Source of the DNA: Letharia columbiana
Taxonomy: Eukaryota > Ascomycota > Lecanoromycetes > Lecanorales > Parmeliaceae
NCBI RefSeq assembly: GCF_014066305.1
Contig: NW_023501061.1
Span: 372,001-436,000 of the forward strand
DNA: 64,000 bases
Reading direction: 5' to 3'
Part shown: positions 22,844 through 35,725 of the stretch, in pieces
Numbering within the stretch: the stretch's first letter is position 1
How the letters are laid out: the number at the start of each line of letters is the position of its first letter
Notes under the pieces: generated by a model
Database searches by the model: none
Told to the model about the DNA's origin: nothing
The model's input: only the letters and a program-made list of their open reading frames with translations
Made by a program: the position numbers and the translations under genes

Positions 22844-25800
22844 ATGACGCCCGAGGTCGAGCAAGAATTAGCACATACGCTCCTCGTCGAATTACTTGCA
22901 TATCAATTTGCAAGCCCGGTTCGATGGATCGAGACTCAAGATGTCATCCTCGGCGAGAAGGTCACGGAGCGAATCGTCGAAATTGGCCCTGCGGACACAC
23001 TCGGTGGCATGGCCAAGAGAACACTTGCTTCCAAATATGAAGCCTACGACGCGGCCAAGTCAGTACAACGGCAAATTCTGTGCTACAACAAAGATGCCAA
23101 AGAGATCTACTACGACGTTGACCCAGTCGTCGAAGAAGAGGCGGCCCCAGCGGGTGGTGATGCGCCAGCTTCAAGCTCATCCTCAGCCCCTGCACAATCT
23201 TCTGCGCCAGCAGCTGCAGCCGCGCCCCCGCCACCGAGCTCTGGGCCGGCAGCAGCTGTAGAAGATGCTCCTGTTCAAGCGGTTGACATTGTTAGGTCTT
23301 TGATCGCCCAGAAGCTGAAGAAGCCATTTGCAGATATACCACTAAGCAAAGCTATCAAAGACTTGGTTGGCGGTATGTAGAAGTTCATTAATAGGCTTCA
23401 GAGAGATATCAGCTGATAGACATTGAATGACAGGCAAATCTACTCTACAAAATGAAATTCTCGGAGACCTTGGCAAAGAATTTGGTTCGACGCCTGAGAA
23501 ACCAGAAGATACCCCCCTCGACGAACTAGGCGCCTCAATGCAAGCCACATTCAATGGTCAGCTGGGCAAGCAGTCCTCGTCATTGGTTGCAAGACTTGTT
23601 TCCTCCAAGATGCCTGGCGGGTTCAACATCACAGCTGTTCGCAAGTACCTTGAGACAAGATGGGGATTGGGCGCTGGACGGCAAGACGGCGTGTTGCTGC
23701 TTGCATTGACCATGGAGCCTGCGTCTCGCCTAGGGTCGGAGGGCGATGCCAAGGTATATCTTGACGATACAGCAAACAAGTACGCTTCGAACGCTGGCAT
23801 CAACCTTTCAGCGCCTACAGCGGGTGGTGATGCAGGTGCCGGTGGGGGAGGCATGATGATGGACCCTGCTGCAATTGACGCTCTCACGAAAGATCAGAGA
23901 GCTCTTTTCAAACAACAATTGGAGCTTTTCGCACGATACCTCAAGATGGACCTCCGAGCTGGAGACAAGGCTTACGTTGGTTCCCAAGAGTCACAGAAAG
24001 TTCTTCAGGCACAACTGGACCTCTGGAATACTGAGCATGGCGAGTTCTATGCTAATGGCATTGAGCCTTCATTCAGCCAGTTGAAGGCCAGAGTCTACGA
24101 TTCAGCGTGGAACTGGGCTCGTCAAGACGCACTCTCCATGTACTACGATATCATCTTTGGGCGATTAAAGGCCGTCGATCGTGAGATTGTCAGTCGGTGT
24201 ATTCGCATCATGAACCGATCCAACCCTCTACTCCTCGACTTCATGCAATACCATATGGACACATGCCCGACCGAACGAGGAGAAACCTACAAGCTGGCCA
24301 AGGAACTCGGAAAAGAATTGATCAGCAATTGCAAAGAGGTCCTCGGCCAAGCTCCAGTATACAAAGATGTCGCGATACCTACTGGACCACAGACTATTGT
24401 TGATGGACGCGGTAACCTTGATTATGCAGAGATCCCCAGAGCCAGCGCGCGCAAGCTTGAGCACTACGTGCGAGAGATGGCGGATGGGGGCAAGCTCTCG
24501 GAGTACGGCAACCGGACTAAGGTGCAGAACGACCTCAGTCGGATCTACAAGCTCATCAAGCAGCAACACAAGCTCTCAAAATCATCACAGCTCCAGATCA
24601 AGTCTCTATATGAGAATGTTATCCGCTCTCTCGCGATGAACGAGGGCCAGATTATGCCGCTTGAGAATGCTAAGCCAAACGGGAAATTGACGAACGGCCA
24701 TGCTAAAAAGGGAGGCAAGAATGGCTCACGGTTGGCGATGAATGGACACGTGAAGCAAGGCAAGGTAGAGACAATCCCGTTCTTACATCTCAAGAGGAAG
24801 GATGAGCATGGGTGGGAATATAGTAAGAGGCTCACCGGCATCTATCTTGAGGGCCTCCAGCACGCTGCCAACGAGGGTGTCACATTTCAGGGCAAGAACG
24901 CACTGATGACAGGAGCCGGTGCTGGATCTATCGGCGCCGATGTATTGCAAGGTCTGATCAGTGGTGGCGCGAAGGTCATTGTGACCACCAGCAGGTTCTC
25001 TCGCGAAGTCACCGAGTACTACCAATCAATGTATGCGCGATATGGTTCCAGTGGCTCGCAACTAGTTGTCGTGCCATTCAATCAAGGGAGCAAACAGGAC
25101 GTTGAGGCACTGATCGAGTATATCTACGACACCAAGAAAGGCTGCCTCGGCTGGGACCTCGACTATGTCGTACCATTCGCCGCAATTCCTGAGAATGGTC
25201 GAGAAATCGACAGCATTGATTCGAAGTCAGAACTTGCTCATCGTATCATGTTAACCAACCTTTTGAGGCTCCTCGGTAGCATCAAGACCCAGAAACAGGC
25301 CCGCGGCTTCGAAACTCGACCAGCCCAAGTCATCCTTCCTCTATCCCCCAACCACGGCACTTTTGGCAACGATGGTCTATACTCAGAATCCAAATTGGCG
25401 CTCGAGACGCTCTTCAATAGGTGGCATTCAGAAAGCTGGGGCAATTTCCTCACCATCTGCGGTGCAGTCATTGGCTGGACTCGAGGCACTGGACTCATGT
25501 CTGGCAACAATGTTGTTGCCGAAGGTGTCGAAAAGTACGGTGTCCGTACCTTTTCCCAGCAAGAGATGGCTTTCAACCTTCTCGGACTCATGGCGCCAAA
25601 CATTGTCAACCTTTGCCAATTGGAGCCTGTCTTCGCTGATCTCAATGGGGGTCTTCAATTTATCCCGGACCTCAAGGATCTCATGACCAACCTTCGCAAG
25701 GAAATCATGGAGACCAGCGAAGTCCGAAAAGCCGTAACCAAAGAAACTGCCATCGAGAACAAGATTGTCAACGGAGAAGACAGCGAAGCACTATACAGGA

Positions 25801-28578
25801 AGGTCACCGTCGAGCCACGTGCCAACATCAAATACCAATTTCCAGAATTGCCAGACTGGAAGAATGATATCGAGCCTCTCAACGGCAATCTCAAAGGGAT
25901 GGTCAATCTTGACAAAGTCGTCGTCGTCACAGGCTTCTCCGAAGTCGGACCATGGGGGAACTCCCGAACAAGATGGGAGATGGAGGCTTATGGCCAATTC
26001 TCGCTTGAAGGATGCGTTGAGATGGCTTGGATCATGGGCCTCATCCGAAATCATAACGGCCCACTCAAAGGTAAATCATATTCAGGCTGGGTGGATGCCA
26101 AGACTGGCGACCCAGTAGACGATAAGGACATCAAGGGCAAATATGAGAAATACGTCTTGGAACATTCTGGTATTCGTCTGATTGAGCCTGAGCTCTTCAA
26201 TGGCTACGATCCGAATAAGAAGCAGTTCATGCAAGAAGTTGTGATTGAAGAGGACCTTGATCCGTTTGAATCGTCCAAGGAAACCGCCGAGGAATTCAAG
26301 CGGGAGCATGGCGACAAGGTCGAGGTTTTCGAAGTCGCTGAGTCTGGAGAGTTTACAGTTCGCTTGAAGAAAGGAGCAACTCTACTCATCCCGAAAGCAC
26401 TCAAGTTCGATCGTCTCGTCGCCGGTCAAATACCTACAGGCTGGAGTGCAAAGACCTACGGTATTCCCGACGATATCATCTCCCAAGTCGACCCTGTCAC
26501 CCTCTACGTCCTCGTCTGCACTGTCGAATCCCTCCTTGCATCTGGTATCACCGATCCGTATGAGTTCTATCAGTATGTTCATATCTCAGAGGTCGGAAAT
26601 TGTATAGGTTCAGGTATCGGTGGAACTACCGCCTTGCGTGGGATGTACAAAGACCGTTTCTTGGACAAGCCGCTGCAAAAGGATATCCTGCAAGAGTCAT
26701 TCATCAACACAATGAGCGCCTGGGTCAACATGCTGCTGCTCTCGTCTACCGGCCCAATCAAGACCCCTGTTGGTGCATGTGCTACAGCGGTCGAATCGGT
26801 TGATATCGGCTACGAGACTATTCTGGAAGGGAAGGCCAGGGTCTGCTTCGTTGGTGGCTTCGATGATTTCCAAGAGGAAGGCTCCTACGAATTCGCCAAC
26901 ATGAAAGCCACAAGCAATGCCGAAGATGAATTTGCTCATGGTAGAACACCAAAAGAGATGTCTCGTCCCACCACCACTACTCGAAATGGCTTCATGGAGT
27001 CACAAGGATGTGGTATGCAGGTGATCATGAGTGCTCAGCTTGCCTTGGATATGGGTGTACCAATTTACGGTATTCTTGGACTTACTGCCACTGCCACAGA
27101 CAAAATTGGTCGATCCGTACCAGCTCCTGGCCAAGGCGTATTAACCACAGCTCGCGAGACCCCGTCGAAGTTCCCATCACCTCTTTTAGATATCAAGTAC
27201 CGAAGGCGACAGCTCGATTTGAGGAAAGCACATATCAAACAATGGCATGAGTCTGAGCTCATGTACTTACAAGACGAAGTCACTGCAATGAAGTCACAAG
27301 GTGGTGATTTCAACGAGTCGGAATACATGCAAGACCGGGCTGCGCACATTGAACGGGAGGCCATTCGCCAAGAGAAGGAGGCAACATTCAGCTTGGGCAA
27401 CAACTTCTGGAAAGAAGATTCGCGGATCGCACCCCTCCGAGGAGCACTCGCTACATGGGGTCTAACAATCGATGATCTTGGTGTCGCCTCGTTTCACGGA
27501 ACATCGACAGTTGCGAATGACAAGAACGAGTCCGATGTCATCTGCCAGCAGATGAAGCATCTGGGCCGGAAGAAGGGCAATGCTCTGCTGGGTATCTTCC
27601 AAAAATATCTTACCGGTCATCCAAAGGGTGCTGCTGGCGCCTGGATGTTCAACGGCTGCCTGCAAGTTCTCAACAGTGGTCTCGTACCCGGCAACCGCAA
27701 CGCAGACAATGTTGATAAAATCATGGAGAAATTCGATTATATCGTATATCCGAGCCGCTCCATTCAAACCGATGGCGTCAAAGCTTTCTCGGTCACCTCC
27801 TTCGGTTTCGGCCAAAAAGGCGCTCAGGCCATTGGCATCCATCCAAAATACCTATTTGCTACCCTGGACCAAGCACAATTCCAAACATATAAGCAGAAGG
27901 TTCAAGCACGACAGAAGCGCGCCTACCGATACTTCCACAACGGTCTCATCACCAATACCATGTTCGTCGCCAAGACTCACTCACCTTACGCCGATGCACA
28001 ACAAAGCCAAGTCTTCCTCAATCCCAACGCACGCGTGACCGTTGACAAAAAGACTCATGAGCTGACGTACCCCATCGTTCCTCACAAAGCCAACGATCCC
28101 AAGACCGAACGGGCCCGAGAGATGGCTGAGTCCCTGATAAAAGCCAATGCATCCGCGAACTCGAAGATCGGCGTCGATATCGAGAACGTGGATGCCATTA
28201 ATATTGAAAACGAAACCTTCGTCGAGCGGAACTTTACAGCGTCTGAGCAGGCATATTGCCGCAAAGCAGGAAGTGCACAAGCCAGCTTTGCAGGGAAGTG
28301 GAGTGCGAAAGAGGCTGTCTTCAAGAGCTTGGGCGTACCGAGCAGAGGGGCAGGAGCCGCGTTGAAGGATATTGAGATTGGAAATGACGAGAACGGTGCT
28401 CCGGTTGTTACTGTGAGTCCATGCTCCAGTGATGCGTGTGGGTTACAAGAAGCTAACGAGTGTACAGTTGTATGGTGACGCCAAAGCTGCCGCCAACAAA
28501 GTTGGCATAAAGGGCGTGGAAGTAAGCATAAGCCATAGTGATGCCCAGGCCATCGCTATTGCCGTCTCGAAGTTTTGA
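22844..28578 (+). CDS. FAS2: Fatty acid synthase subunit alpha
   Basis: Three exons: 22844-23372, 23434-28412 and 28468-28578. The introns are 61 and 55 bp; the second has a perfect GCTAAC branch site. Phases agree and give 1872 residues, the normal length. The start [20 protein letters not shown] is the family's usual one. The N-terminal part is followed by an Ala/Pro/Ser linker and the acyl carrier domain, whose '[15 protein letters not shown]' carries the phosphopantetheine serine near residue 179; the first intron interrupts this very motif. Ketoreductase: '[15 protein letters not shown]' near 668. Ketoacyl synthase: '[14 protein letters not shown]' with the active cysteine near 1292, and the histidine motifs '[15 protein letters not shown]' and '[16 protein letters not shown]'. 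A C-terminal phosphopantetheinyl transferase ('[12 protein letters not shown]' near 1755, '[16 protein letters not shown]') lets the complex activate itself. This domain set points to the primary FAS. Confidence 0.97.
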
Positions 28579-29109
28579 TTGAGATCTTTATGGCAAGAGA
28601 CAGTGGCAGGTGGTGCATGTGACTGGAGGCTCGGCTGGAAACCAAAAGGCGTGCTGGCGTGCTCGGTGTACATCAACTTATGCATGGCTTCACCTCTTTG
28701 TAGATAGCTGCCGCTACTATATTGGCAAACGGGACTCTTTTGTTGGCATATAGATAAATTACGCACCGAGATACTTTGTTATAATGCTTTTATTTCATCT
28801 CCACCTACACATGACACTGAGTGGCACTTTGGCGTAATGCATTCCATTTGAAATATATGCATAATACTTTTAAATACATGCATAAGCAGCTCATGTCGAG
28901 TCCATGATATCTCGCTGTATGAGATACTGCCAAAAGGCTAAGGCCCTCAATCTGTGGCCAACGCGTAAGGGATACCGCTCCTAGTCTCCTCGCTAGCATC
29001 ATTCAATTCCTCCAGTAAGACCAAGCACATGAATGCGCACCATGCATTCTCCTCCGATCTCCTCCGCTCCGCTTACCTGGACGCACTTACGGCACTTGAG
29101 AACCTCGCC
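28579..29109. other. Convergent spacer between FAS alpha and TFIIF alpha
   Basis: About 530 bp holding both 3' ends. No gene or notable structure is seen. AT-rich patches near 28735-28860 could hold polyadenylation signals. Confidence 0.6.
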
Positions 29110-31520
29110 TCACGGATCCACAGGCATCAATTTCCTAGTCGTTTTATCGAATCTCGAATACTGTCTCATCAACGCCGTGAACCGTGTTTTCTGCTCCGCC
29201 GTCGCGACAGCTCCTTTGAAACAGGCGAGCAGTTCGCCGACTGTGATGCCCGTGGGCGGGATCTTGGAACGGACTTCTTCGCCGGTTGGGAAGGGGGCCA
29301 TTTGCGTTTCGGCAGGTGGTGGAGGTGAGGGACCTGTGAGGGGAGTTGTAAGTAACGGGATTTTAATCTTTGGGCTCTCGAAGAGAAATGGAGAGGGAGA
29401 TAGTGGTCACTCCATGGGGCCACCAGGGTAGCGCATGGGATATCGCGCTTAAAGAAAAGGGAGGGAGGGATATACCAGGACTTCCAGCACGACTTGTGCC
29501 TTGAGCGGGCTTTGCACCATTGATTAGATCTGGACTTCCAGCTCTGCTTCCCTGCGGTGACACGTTCTTGCTCGACATAGTCAACTTGAGTTTTTTCTTG
29601 CGGGTGCCATCGCTCATGTCGCCGCCAGAGCCAGCGTTACCTTCCGTGTCGCTACCTGATCCGTGACGGCGTTTGGCGGGGATTTTGGGGTCCTTGCCGG
29701 TGAGTATGGGTGGGGATCCTGGGCGGGAGGGTGCTTGAAGGGTTGAGGATGCCGAGAGTTGGGCGGTGGTAAGAGGGTGCTTCTTCTTTTGCTTCTTGCG
29801 GGTGGACTCGTTGCCGCTTGCTTCTGAATTGAGGGGCGATCCGGCTCGCTTCTTGAGATTGTTGGCCGAGGTTGAGTGTTTGAGAGGGTCGGCGTGCTTC
29901 GAGGGGCGGCCGGATGGAGTGTTGGTACCAGAGGCGCCAGAAGACTTGGATTTTTTCTTGTCCCTATCTGGAGTGTTTCTGTTTTCGGCTTTCTTGCGCT
30001 CTTCTTCTTTCTTAAGCTCCTCTTCCTTCCGGCGCTCAGTTTCTGTGTCGTCGGACTCACTCTGGAAAAGTTGTCAGCAAAGGAGCTAGAATTGTCAGCA
30101 TGAAGTATACCTGAGATGTATAAGGGTTGCCCGATGAATCAGAATCGTAGACATAGTTCTTTTCACGCCTCTTGAGAGCCTTCTTGACACTTTTCCCAAG
30201 CTTCTTCTGAGCTTCCTTTTCCTTTTTCTCCAATAACTCCTGCTTTTCGTACTCTTTCTCCTCCTTCAGGTCAAAGACATTCGCCTGCAGTTGATCTCGT
30301 TTGATCCTTTCTTCGGCTTCCTTCGTGTCGTCGTCCTCTTCAAAAACCATGTGCTCCTCGTCGTCTGCGAACCGATCTTCTATGAAGTCGAGGTCGTCGG
30401 CGTCGGCGTTCTCCTGCTTGACTTTGGGGACGGCTGATCCGCTGCCTCCACCGCCCTTCTCCCGTTTGCCCAAAAACAGTTTGCTGCCGGCTTTCTTGTT
30501 TTCTAGCTCAGTCTGCCTCTGTAGTCTTGCCTGCTCCGAGTCCATAAACCACCGCGGCTCCTTGACTTTCTTGTTAAAGCGGGTTTCCGCCTCATCTATT
30601 GTCAACGTCTTGAATTGATTTTTCTGGGTGAATTTGTACCATTTTTGCAGAGGCGCCACTCGAAAAATACCATCAGACCCCTTGTGCATCATGGCGTAGG
30701 TGTCAGACAAGGCGGCTTCGTAACTTCCCACCCATGTGCTCTTGTTGTCAAAATCCTCCAGATGCCATGGTAGAGCTTCTTCGTAACGCAACTGCGACTG
30801 CTTCTTCTGTGCCTCTGTCTTGTCATTTCGGTAGACCTGCTCTGTCTTTTTCTGGAAATTGCTGAGCTTCTTTCCACCCCCCGTATTGACAGCCGGCGCC
30901 ACTAGAGCCATATCTGCCGCTCGCTGGGCTTCTCTCTCAGCCCTCAAGATGTCTTGTCTCTCTTTTTCCTTGTCATCCACGCCTTCCGTGCCGCCGACTG
31001 CCTGATCCTCGCCCTTGACACCCCCTCCGCCCGCTGGGGGTGCTCGGGGATCCCTCCGATGCAGTCTGACAGGACGTTCAAACTCATTGGTATTTCGAGG
31101 ATCAACATCCCTCTTGCTAGAGAACCGTGCGACATGGTTCCTAAAGCCTTCCATCAGAGCTCGCTTTGTCATGACTAAAGGAAAATCGTGGTATTCTCCG
31201 CTTGGGGCAGATGAGAAACCGCTGCTAGCATTTTCTGAGTAGTTCATAGGCGCAGGTGGCGGACGGGAGAGTGCCGGGATTGGCCGTCCAGGATGCTGGG
31301 CCATCGCTTGTGTCTGTCCAGGACCGGGGGCTCTAATACCGTTTGCTTGCAAATTGGAAGGAGGGTATGAGTTGGCAGACTGCTGTGGACGCGGCTTCTG
31401 TCTGGCCTTAGGTCGCACCATGGGGTCTGCCTGCGGCCTACGTTTTATCGGCCCCAGCACACCGTTAGGTGTTTGCCCTGGTGTACGTCCAGGCGTACGC
31501 TCGGCTGGTGAGGCACTCAT
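29110..31520 (-). CDS. TFG1: Transcription initiation factor IIF subunit alpha (RAP74/Tfg1)
   Basis: Three exons: 31520-30111, 30061-29476 and 29333-29110, with introns of 49 and 142 bp. Phases agree and give 739 residues, close to yeast Tfg1. After a Pro-rich, basic N-terminus come 'YHDFPLVMTKRALMEGFRNH' and, at about 255-330, the conserved TFIIF-barrel part 'LPWHLEDFDNKSTWVGSYEA...GSDGIFRVAPLQKWYKF...'. A long charged central region follows (DDLDFIEDRFADDEEHMVFE, Lys/Glu-rich). The C-terminal exon encodes the winged-helix end 'GEEVRSKIPPTGITVGELLA...ALMRQYSRFDKTTRKLMPVDP'. TFIIF alpha with Tfg2 binds RNA polymerase II and stabilises the pre-initiation complex; the C-terminal fold contacts the Fcp1 phosphatase in other species. 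It is nuclear. Confidence 0.93.
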
Positions 31521-32360
31521 GGTGAATGTGGTCGAAAGAGGTGTGAGAAGTTTGAGAGGTGTTAAAAGCTTGGTAGGACGATGATGGTGAGATAAAACGG
31601 GGGGTGTTTAAAGTGAGAGAGGTTGGTGCGACTGGAGCGCAGTAGCTGATCACCTAGAGCATGGCTTCGTATAAGGGTCTCACAATAAAGAAAACGCCAA
31701 AGAGAGCACTTGCAGTTGCAGGTTGTGAATGTAGATGATGTTGGGTTGTCTTTGTCCATTGATTCCTTCGGATTTCCCTTGCTCCCACATGGAGTGGATC
31801 AGCCCTACTAGCGCTTAGCTTCTGATCCGCGCGGCTCTTCCTAGTTCTCCATTCTTTACTCCGATTACTCCTTGAAACCATTTAATATGTATAGAGTCTT
31901 GAAGTGCAATCATTGCGGACGGGAACGGCCAATTTCACTGCTATTGGTTACACAAGAGGAATAAGAGATGAAGGACATGCCTGATGATGATGAACACTCA
32001 TCTCCCCCACGCCAGCTAGCGAGAGCGGATGTATGCATCACAAACAACACTATGGCATGGAAACAGCATGGAAGCTGCCACTGAGTCTGCAAATCGTCGT
32101 ATAGCAAAATGTATGAATCAGTACACCTCTCTTGCCAAGATACGCACCGGCGGAAGTGACTCCTATTATTCTTCTATTCATTCTGTTTGACTAGCGGGCC
32201 AGCCTTCACTACCAATGATATACGTATCCAAGGCCGGGTCTCACCAATACTTGAACACTATTGTCACCAATTGTGAATCACTTCCTAGCTACAACACGCC
32301 AAGCAAACAGGTCGGCGAACAACCATAGATATCTGGTGCCTTGCCAAGAAAGCAGCAATC
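31521..32360. promoter_or_regulatory. Divergent promoter region, TFIIF alpha / nucleotidyltransferase
   Basis: 840 bp separates the start of TFIIF alpha (minus) from the nucleotidyltransferase start (plus). It contains several CCAAT motifs on either strand (for example near 31928 and 32266, the latter in the near-palindrome TCACCAATTGTGA). No gene is supportable in it. Confidence 0.5.
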
Positions 32361-35207
32361 ATGGCAGGCTTCGAACGAAACAGAGCAAACTACGATGGGT
32401 CTACACCCAACCGATATGGAAGCAGGCCCTGTGTCAACTTGCCGGCCATGCCTGCGCAATGGGCTGCCGCCCCTCCCAATGGCTATTATGCGGCCTCTGC
32501 CGAACCAGATGCGATGTCTCTGAACAACTATTTTCCCAGCCTACCAGCGACGCCTCAAGTCAACCTTCCAGCGAGACAAGCCCATGCCCGCTATCCTTCT
32601 ATTGCGCCACAACCGATGGCCACTGAAAATGATCTCGAGGGACACCTTCGCGGTATGATCCTTAGCAATGGCGTTCCAAATGGGCCCTTGCCCTCAGAGA
32701 CCGTCCATAATGGAAGCTATGGCCCCCAGCAACGCGCTTCCAGGAGGCCAAATCAAGCCCAAAGACGCCAACAAACGGTACAGTCGAACGTTAACGTCCC
32801 TTTTAATGCTCCAACCAATGGACAACCTCCCAATCGAATGTCTAGAGCGCCGGATCCTTCTCAAGATTTCCCACCAAGTCAAGGTGCAAATGTGCATTAC
32901 CAACTTCCGCATTTGCGGGCCCCCACCCGCCAACCAAGCCAGACGGGCAACGACAACCAGAATCAAGGAAGCCACAATTTCCCAGCACAGCGCCCCGTCT
33001 CTGCTTATCATACAGGAACTATCCCGCAAAACCAGGCTTTCTCGGTAGGAAACCAACCCTACAATCGGCCACCGCCAACAAATAGACAGCTGTATAACCC
33101 GGGTCCCTATAGCATGCAACCACAACAAGCCAGCCGTTCCCAGAGTCAGCCCTCCCGAGCAAGTCCAGATACACAGGTCCGTTATCTTGAAACCCTGGCA
33201 CACGTTGAGATACTTAAGGTGGAAATCAGTCAGGAGGAATACCTAGAGAAGCAAGTATTACGGGAATCTTTGGAACAGGTGTGCCGAAAAGTGGTGTCGG
33301 AGTATGAGACACACCGAGACAGAAGTGCACCGTTTGTGTCTGATAGTGTGGAGTTGAGATGCTTTGGGAGCCTCAGTACAACGTTCGCTACGAAATCGTC
33401 TGACATGGATCTGGTACTTGTCTCCCCTATGTCAAAACCCGAAACATCTTCGCCGGATTCAGATCTTCCGAGATTGATTGAGAAGACATTGCTTGATGTA
33501 GGCTACGGTGCGAGACTCCTCACGAGGACAAGAGTCCCAATTATCAGGTTTTGTGAGAAGCCAGCGCCTGAACTAGCGACTTTACTTCAGGCGGAGCGCA
33601 TAAAGTACGAGAAAGAGAGGGATGTACCACCCCCAGAGGCCAAAGTTGGAAAAACGCCCAAACGAAAAGAGAAGCGTCTGGAGAAGCCCAGCACAAATCT
33701 TCCTCAGGATCGACCAAACGTGGCGGCCAACCAAGCAGTTGTTGAGGTTGAAGGCCTGAACGTCGCTAAATTTGAAGATAATCAAGGTCACGATACATCT
33801 GAAGGCCCCAAATTTTCGGGATCATCCCCATCGGACACCACTCGAGCAAAGAGTGGAACCCCGCCTCAAGTAGATGACGGCGGGAAATCCAAGAAACCCA
33901 TGGATGACCGGGAGCGTGACGACCCCAGCCTGGCTCACAAATCTGATTTGGAGCGAGCTCGCCTATACAAACTCGCGATGCAGGATGGATGGTATGAAAT
34001 AACAGAGAGACAGGTCATCAAACATTTCCTTTCGGCGTTCGAGAGGCACGGTGTCCCAAAACCCAAGCACGCTCAACTCAATGAGCTCCACATCCAACCC
34101 TCTGACGGGCGTGATCCCAAATCCGAGGACGACGGGCAGCTCGAGAAGGCCCGTGCTGCGCTTCAAGACCTGCCGAACGTTCTTGGAAGATATCGCCCAC
34201 CTCCGGCAGCCCACCCACTCGATTTCCCAAAGGATGGGGTAGGCATCCAATGCGATATCAACTTCTCGAACTATCTAGCCCTACACAACTCTCATCTGTT
34301 GAAGTGCTATGCGTCTTGCGATCCAAGGGTCCGCCAAATGGTCCTTTTCGTCAAAGGGTGGTCCAAGAAGCGCAAGATCAATACTCCATATCATGGGACA
34401 CTTTCATCTTACGGCTATGTGCTCATGGTACTGCATTATCTTGTCAATGTCGCCAACCCGCCCGTTGCACCTAACCTCCAAACTTCGCCGCTGATGCTGC
34501 AGGATGAGATGTCTGCCAAAGAAGTCTTGCTGGAGGGATACAATATTCAATTCTTCAGAAACGAAGAGAAGATTCTCGATCTCGCTCATCGAGGGCAACT
34601 AACGTTCAATCAGGAACCTCTTGGTTTACTACTGCAGGGTTTCTTCCACTACTTCGCTCAGCAAGGGTATGGATCCCCTTCTGGTGGCTTCGCTTGGACT
34701 CAAGATACCCTGTCTTTGCGCACAATTGGCGGCATCATACCCAAACAAGCGAAAGGATGGACGGGCGCTAAAACAGAAACTGTTGACTTGAGTGGGCCGG
34801 GTCCCCAAACAAAGGAAATTCGCCAGCGGTATTTGTTCGCTATTGAGGATCCATTCGAGATTGACCACAACATTGCACGGACAGTAGTACACAATGGAAT
34901 CGTTGCCATACGGGACGAGTTCCGGAGAGCCCACACATTGATACAAAACGCGGGCATCTTTCCTGGGAAGGGCCCTAAAGACCTCTTTGCCGAAGCAGAG
35001 GAAAAGGACAATCTCCAATATCGACCCTTCGGTCCGCGGCCTAGGAAAAATATGCCACCTGGTCAGAACGGGGCCAAAAAGGGTACCGGGCCTGTCTCTG
35101 AGCTCAAAGATGGGCGTCCTACCACGGTCAATACCATGGCCAAGGATACGGAGCAAAAGGATGGTGGAGATGGAGAGTCTGGTTTTCATCGTTTGACTAC
35201 AGCGTAG
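32361..35207 (+). CDS. Cid1-type terminal nucleotidyltransferase (non-canonical poly(A)/poly(U) polymerase)
   Basis: Single exon of 948 residues. The ATG at 32361 (MAGFERNRANYDG) follows AATC. Residues 1-270 are Gln/Asn/Pro-rich and disordered. The nucleotidyltransferase fold starts near 273 (YLETLAHVEILKVEISQEEY). 'CFGSLSTTFATKSSDMDLVL' contains the GS motif and the two metal-binding aspartates D348 and D350. The third aspartate is D632 in 'GIQCDINFSNYLALHNSHLL'. The stretch between them is about 280 residues, far longer than in Cid1, because of a charged insert (about 410-560). The PAP-associated domain follows ('LFVKGWSKKRKINTPYHGTL', 'PLGLLLQGFFHYFAQQGYG', 'IEDPFEIDHNIARTV'). Such enzymes add U, A or mixed C/U tails to RNA 3' ends and affect decay; Aspergillus CutA/CutB belong to this group, but I cannot say which orthologue this is. 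Confidence 0.9.
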   Translation: MAGFERNRANYDGSTPNRYGSRPCVNLPAMPAQWAAAPPNGYYAASAEPDAMSLNNYFPSLPATPQVNLPARQAHARYPSIAPQPMATENDLEGHLRGMILSNGVPNGPLPSETVHNGSYGPQQRASRRPNQAQRRQQTVQSNVNVPFNAPTNGQPPNRMSRAPDPSQDFPPSQGANVHYQLPHLRAPTRQPSQTGNDNQNQGSHNFPAQRPVSAYHTGTIPQNQAFSVGNQPYNRPPPTNRQLYNPGPYSMQPQQASRSQSQPSRASPDTQVRYLETLAHVEILKVEISQEEYLEKQVLRESLEQVCRKVVSEYETHRDRSAPFVSDSVELRCFGSLSTTFATKSSDMDLVLVSPMSKPETSSPDSDLPRLIEKTLLDVGYGARLLTRTRVPIIRFCEKPAPELATLLQAERIKYEKERDVPPPEAKVGKTPKRKEKRLEKPSTNLPQDRPNVAANQAVVEVEGLNVAKFEDNQGHDTSEGPKFSGSSPSDTTRAKSGTPPQVDDGGKSKKPMDDRERDDPSLAHKSDLERARLYKLAMQDGWYEITERQVIKHFLSAFERHGVPKPKHAQLNELHIQPSDGRDPKSEDDGQLEKARAALQDLPNVLGRYRPPPAAHPLDFPKDGVGIQCDINFSNYLALHNSHLLKCYASCDPRVRQMVLFVKGWSKKRKINTPYHGTLSSYGYVLMVLHYLVNVANPPVAPNLQTSPLMLQDEMSAKEVLLEGYNIQFFRNEEKILDLAHRGQLTFNQEPLGLLLQGFFHYFAQQGYGSPSGGFAWTQDTLSLRTIGGIIPKQAKGWTGAKTETVDLSGPGPQTKEIRQRYLFAIEDPFEIDHNIARTVVHNGIVAIRDEFRRAHTLIQNAGIFPGKGPKDLFAEAEEKDNLQYRPFGPRPRKNMPPGQNGAKKGTGPVSELKDGRPTTVNTMAKDTEQKDGGDGESGFHRLTTA

Positions 35208-35725
35208 CACAGGAATCATGTTTTATATCTATAATGATAGCGCATTTACGCAGCTAATGACTTTACTCTATTCCAATCGTATGGATTGTTATATGCAAAT
35301 GCCGTCACCATGATCGATCTACTTCTTCCATAGTCGCCTTTCCCCTCGACGAGACAAGGCAACAGAAATGTGCCGCCCACTCACCCTGAATCAGCGAGAG
35401 CGTGGCCAATCCAGGGTCAGTTCGGCTACCCCGCATTTTGTCCGGCAGTGTTTACTCCAGATGTAGAACCCATCGAGTCAAGGCTGTGATCGAAGTATTC
35501 GTGCTCAAGCGTGTGTGCATCTGGTGTGGGGAATTTATGCCCTCAAACCCCCCTTTGTTCTACCGTGGGAAAGTGTGGGGTGAATCGTCGTTGTTAAATA
35601 ACATTGCGATTGTACACGCAAGAATGTGCCATCGGTACCTCCGAGAAGGCACAAAGAGGGTTTGCTGCGGGCAGAGGGAAAAAGGAGCTCTTATTCTGGA
35701 TCGGATGTTTCGTTCTCGAGATCTC
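35208..35725. other. Intergenic stretch
   Basis: No gene supported. Short ORFs here lack family resemblance or splice support. Confidence 0.5.
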
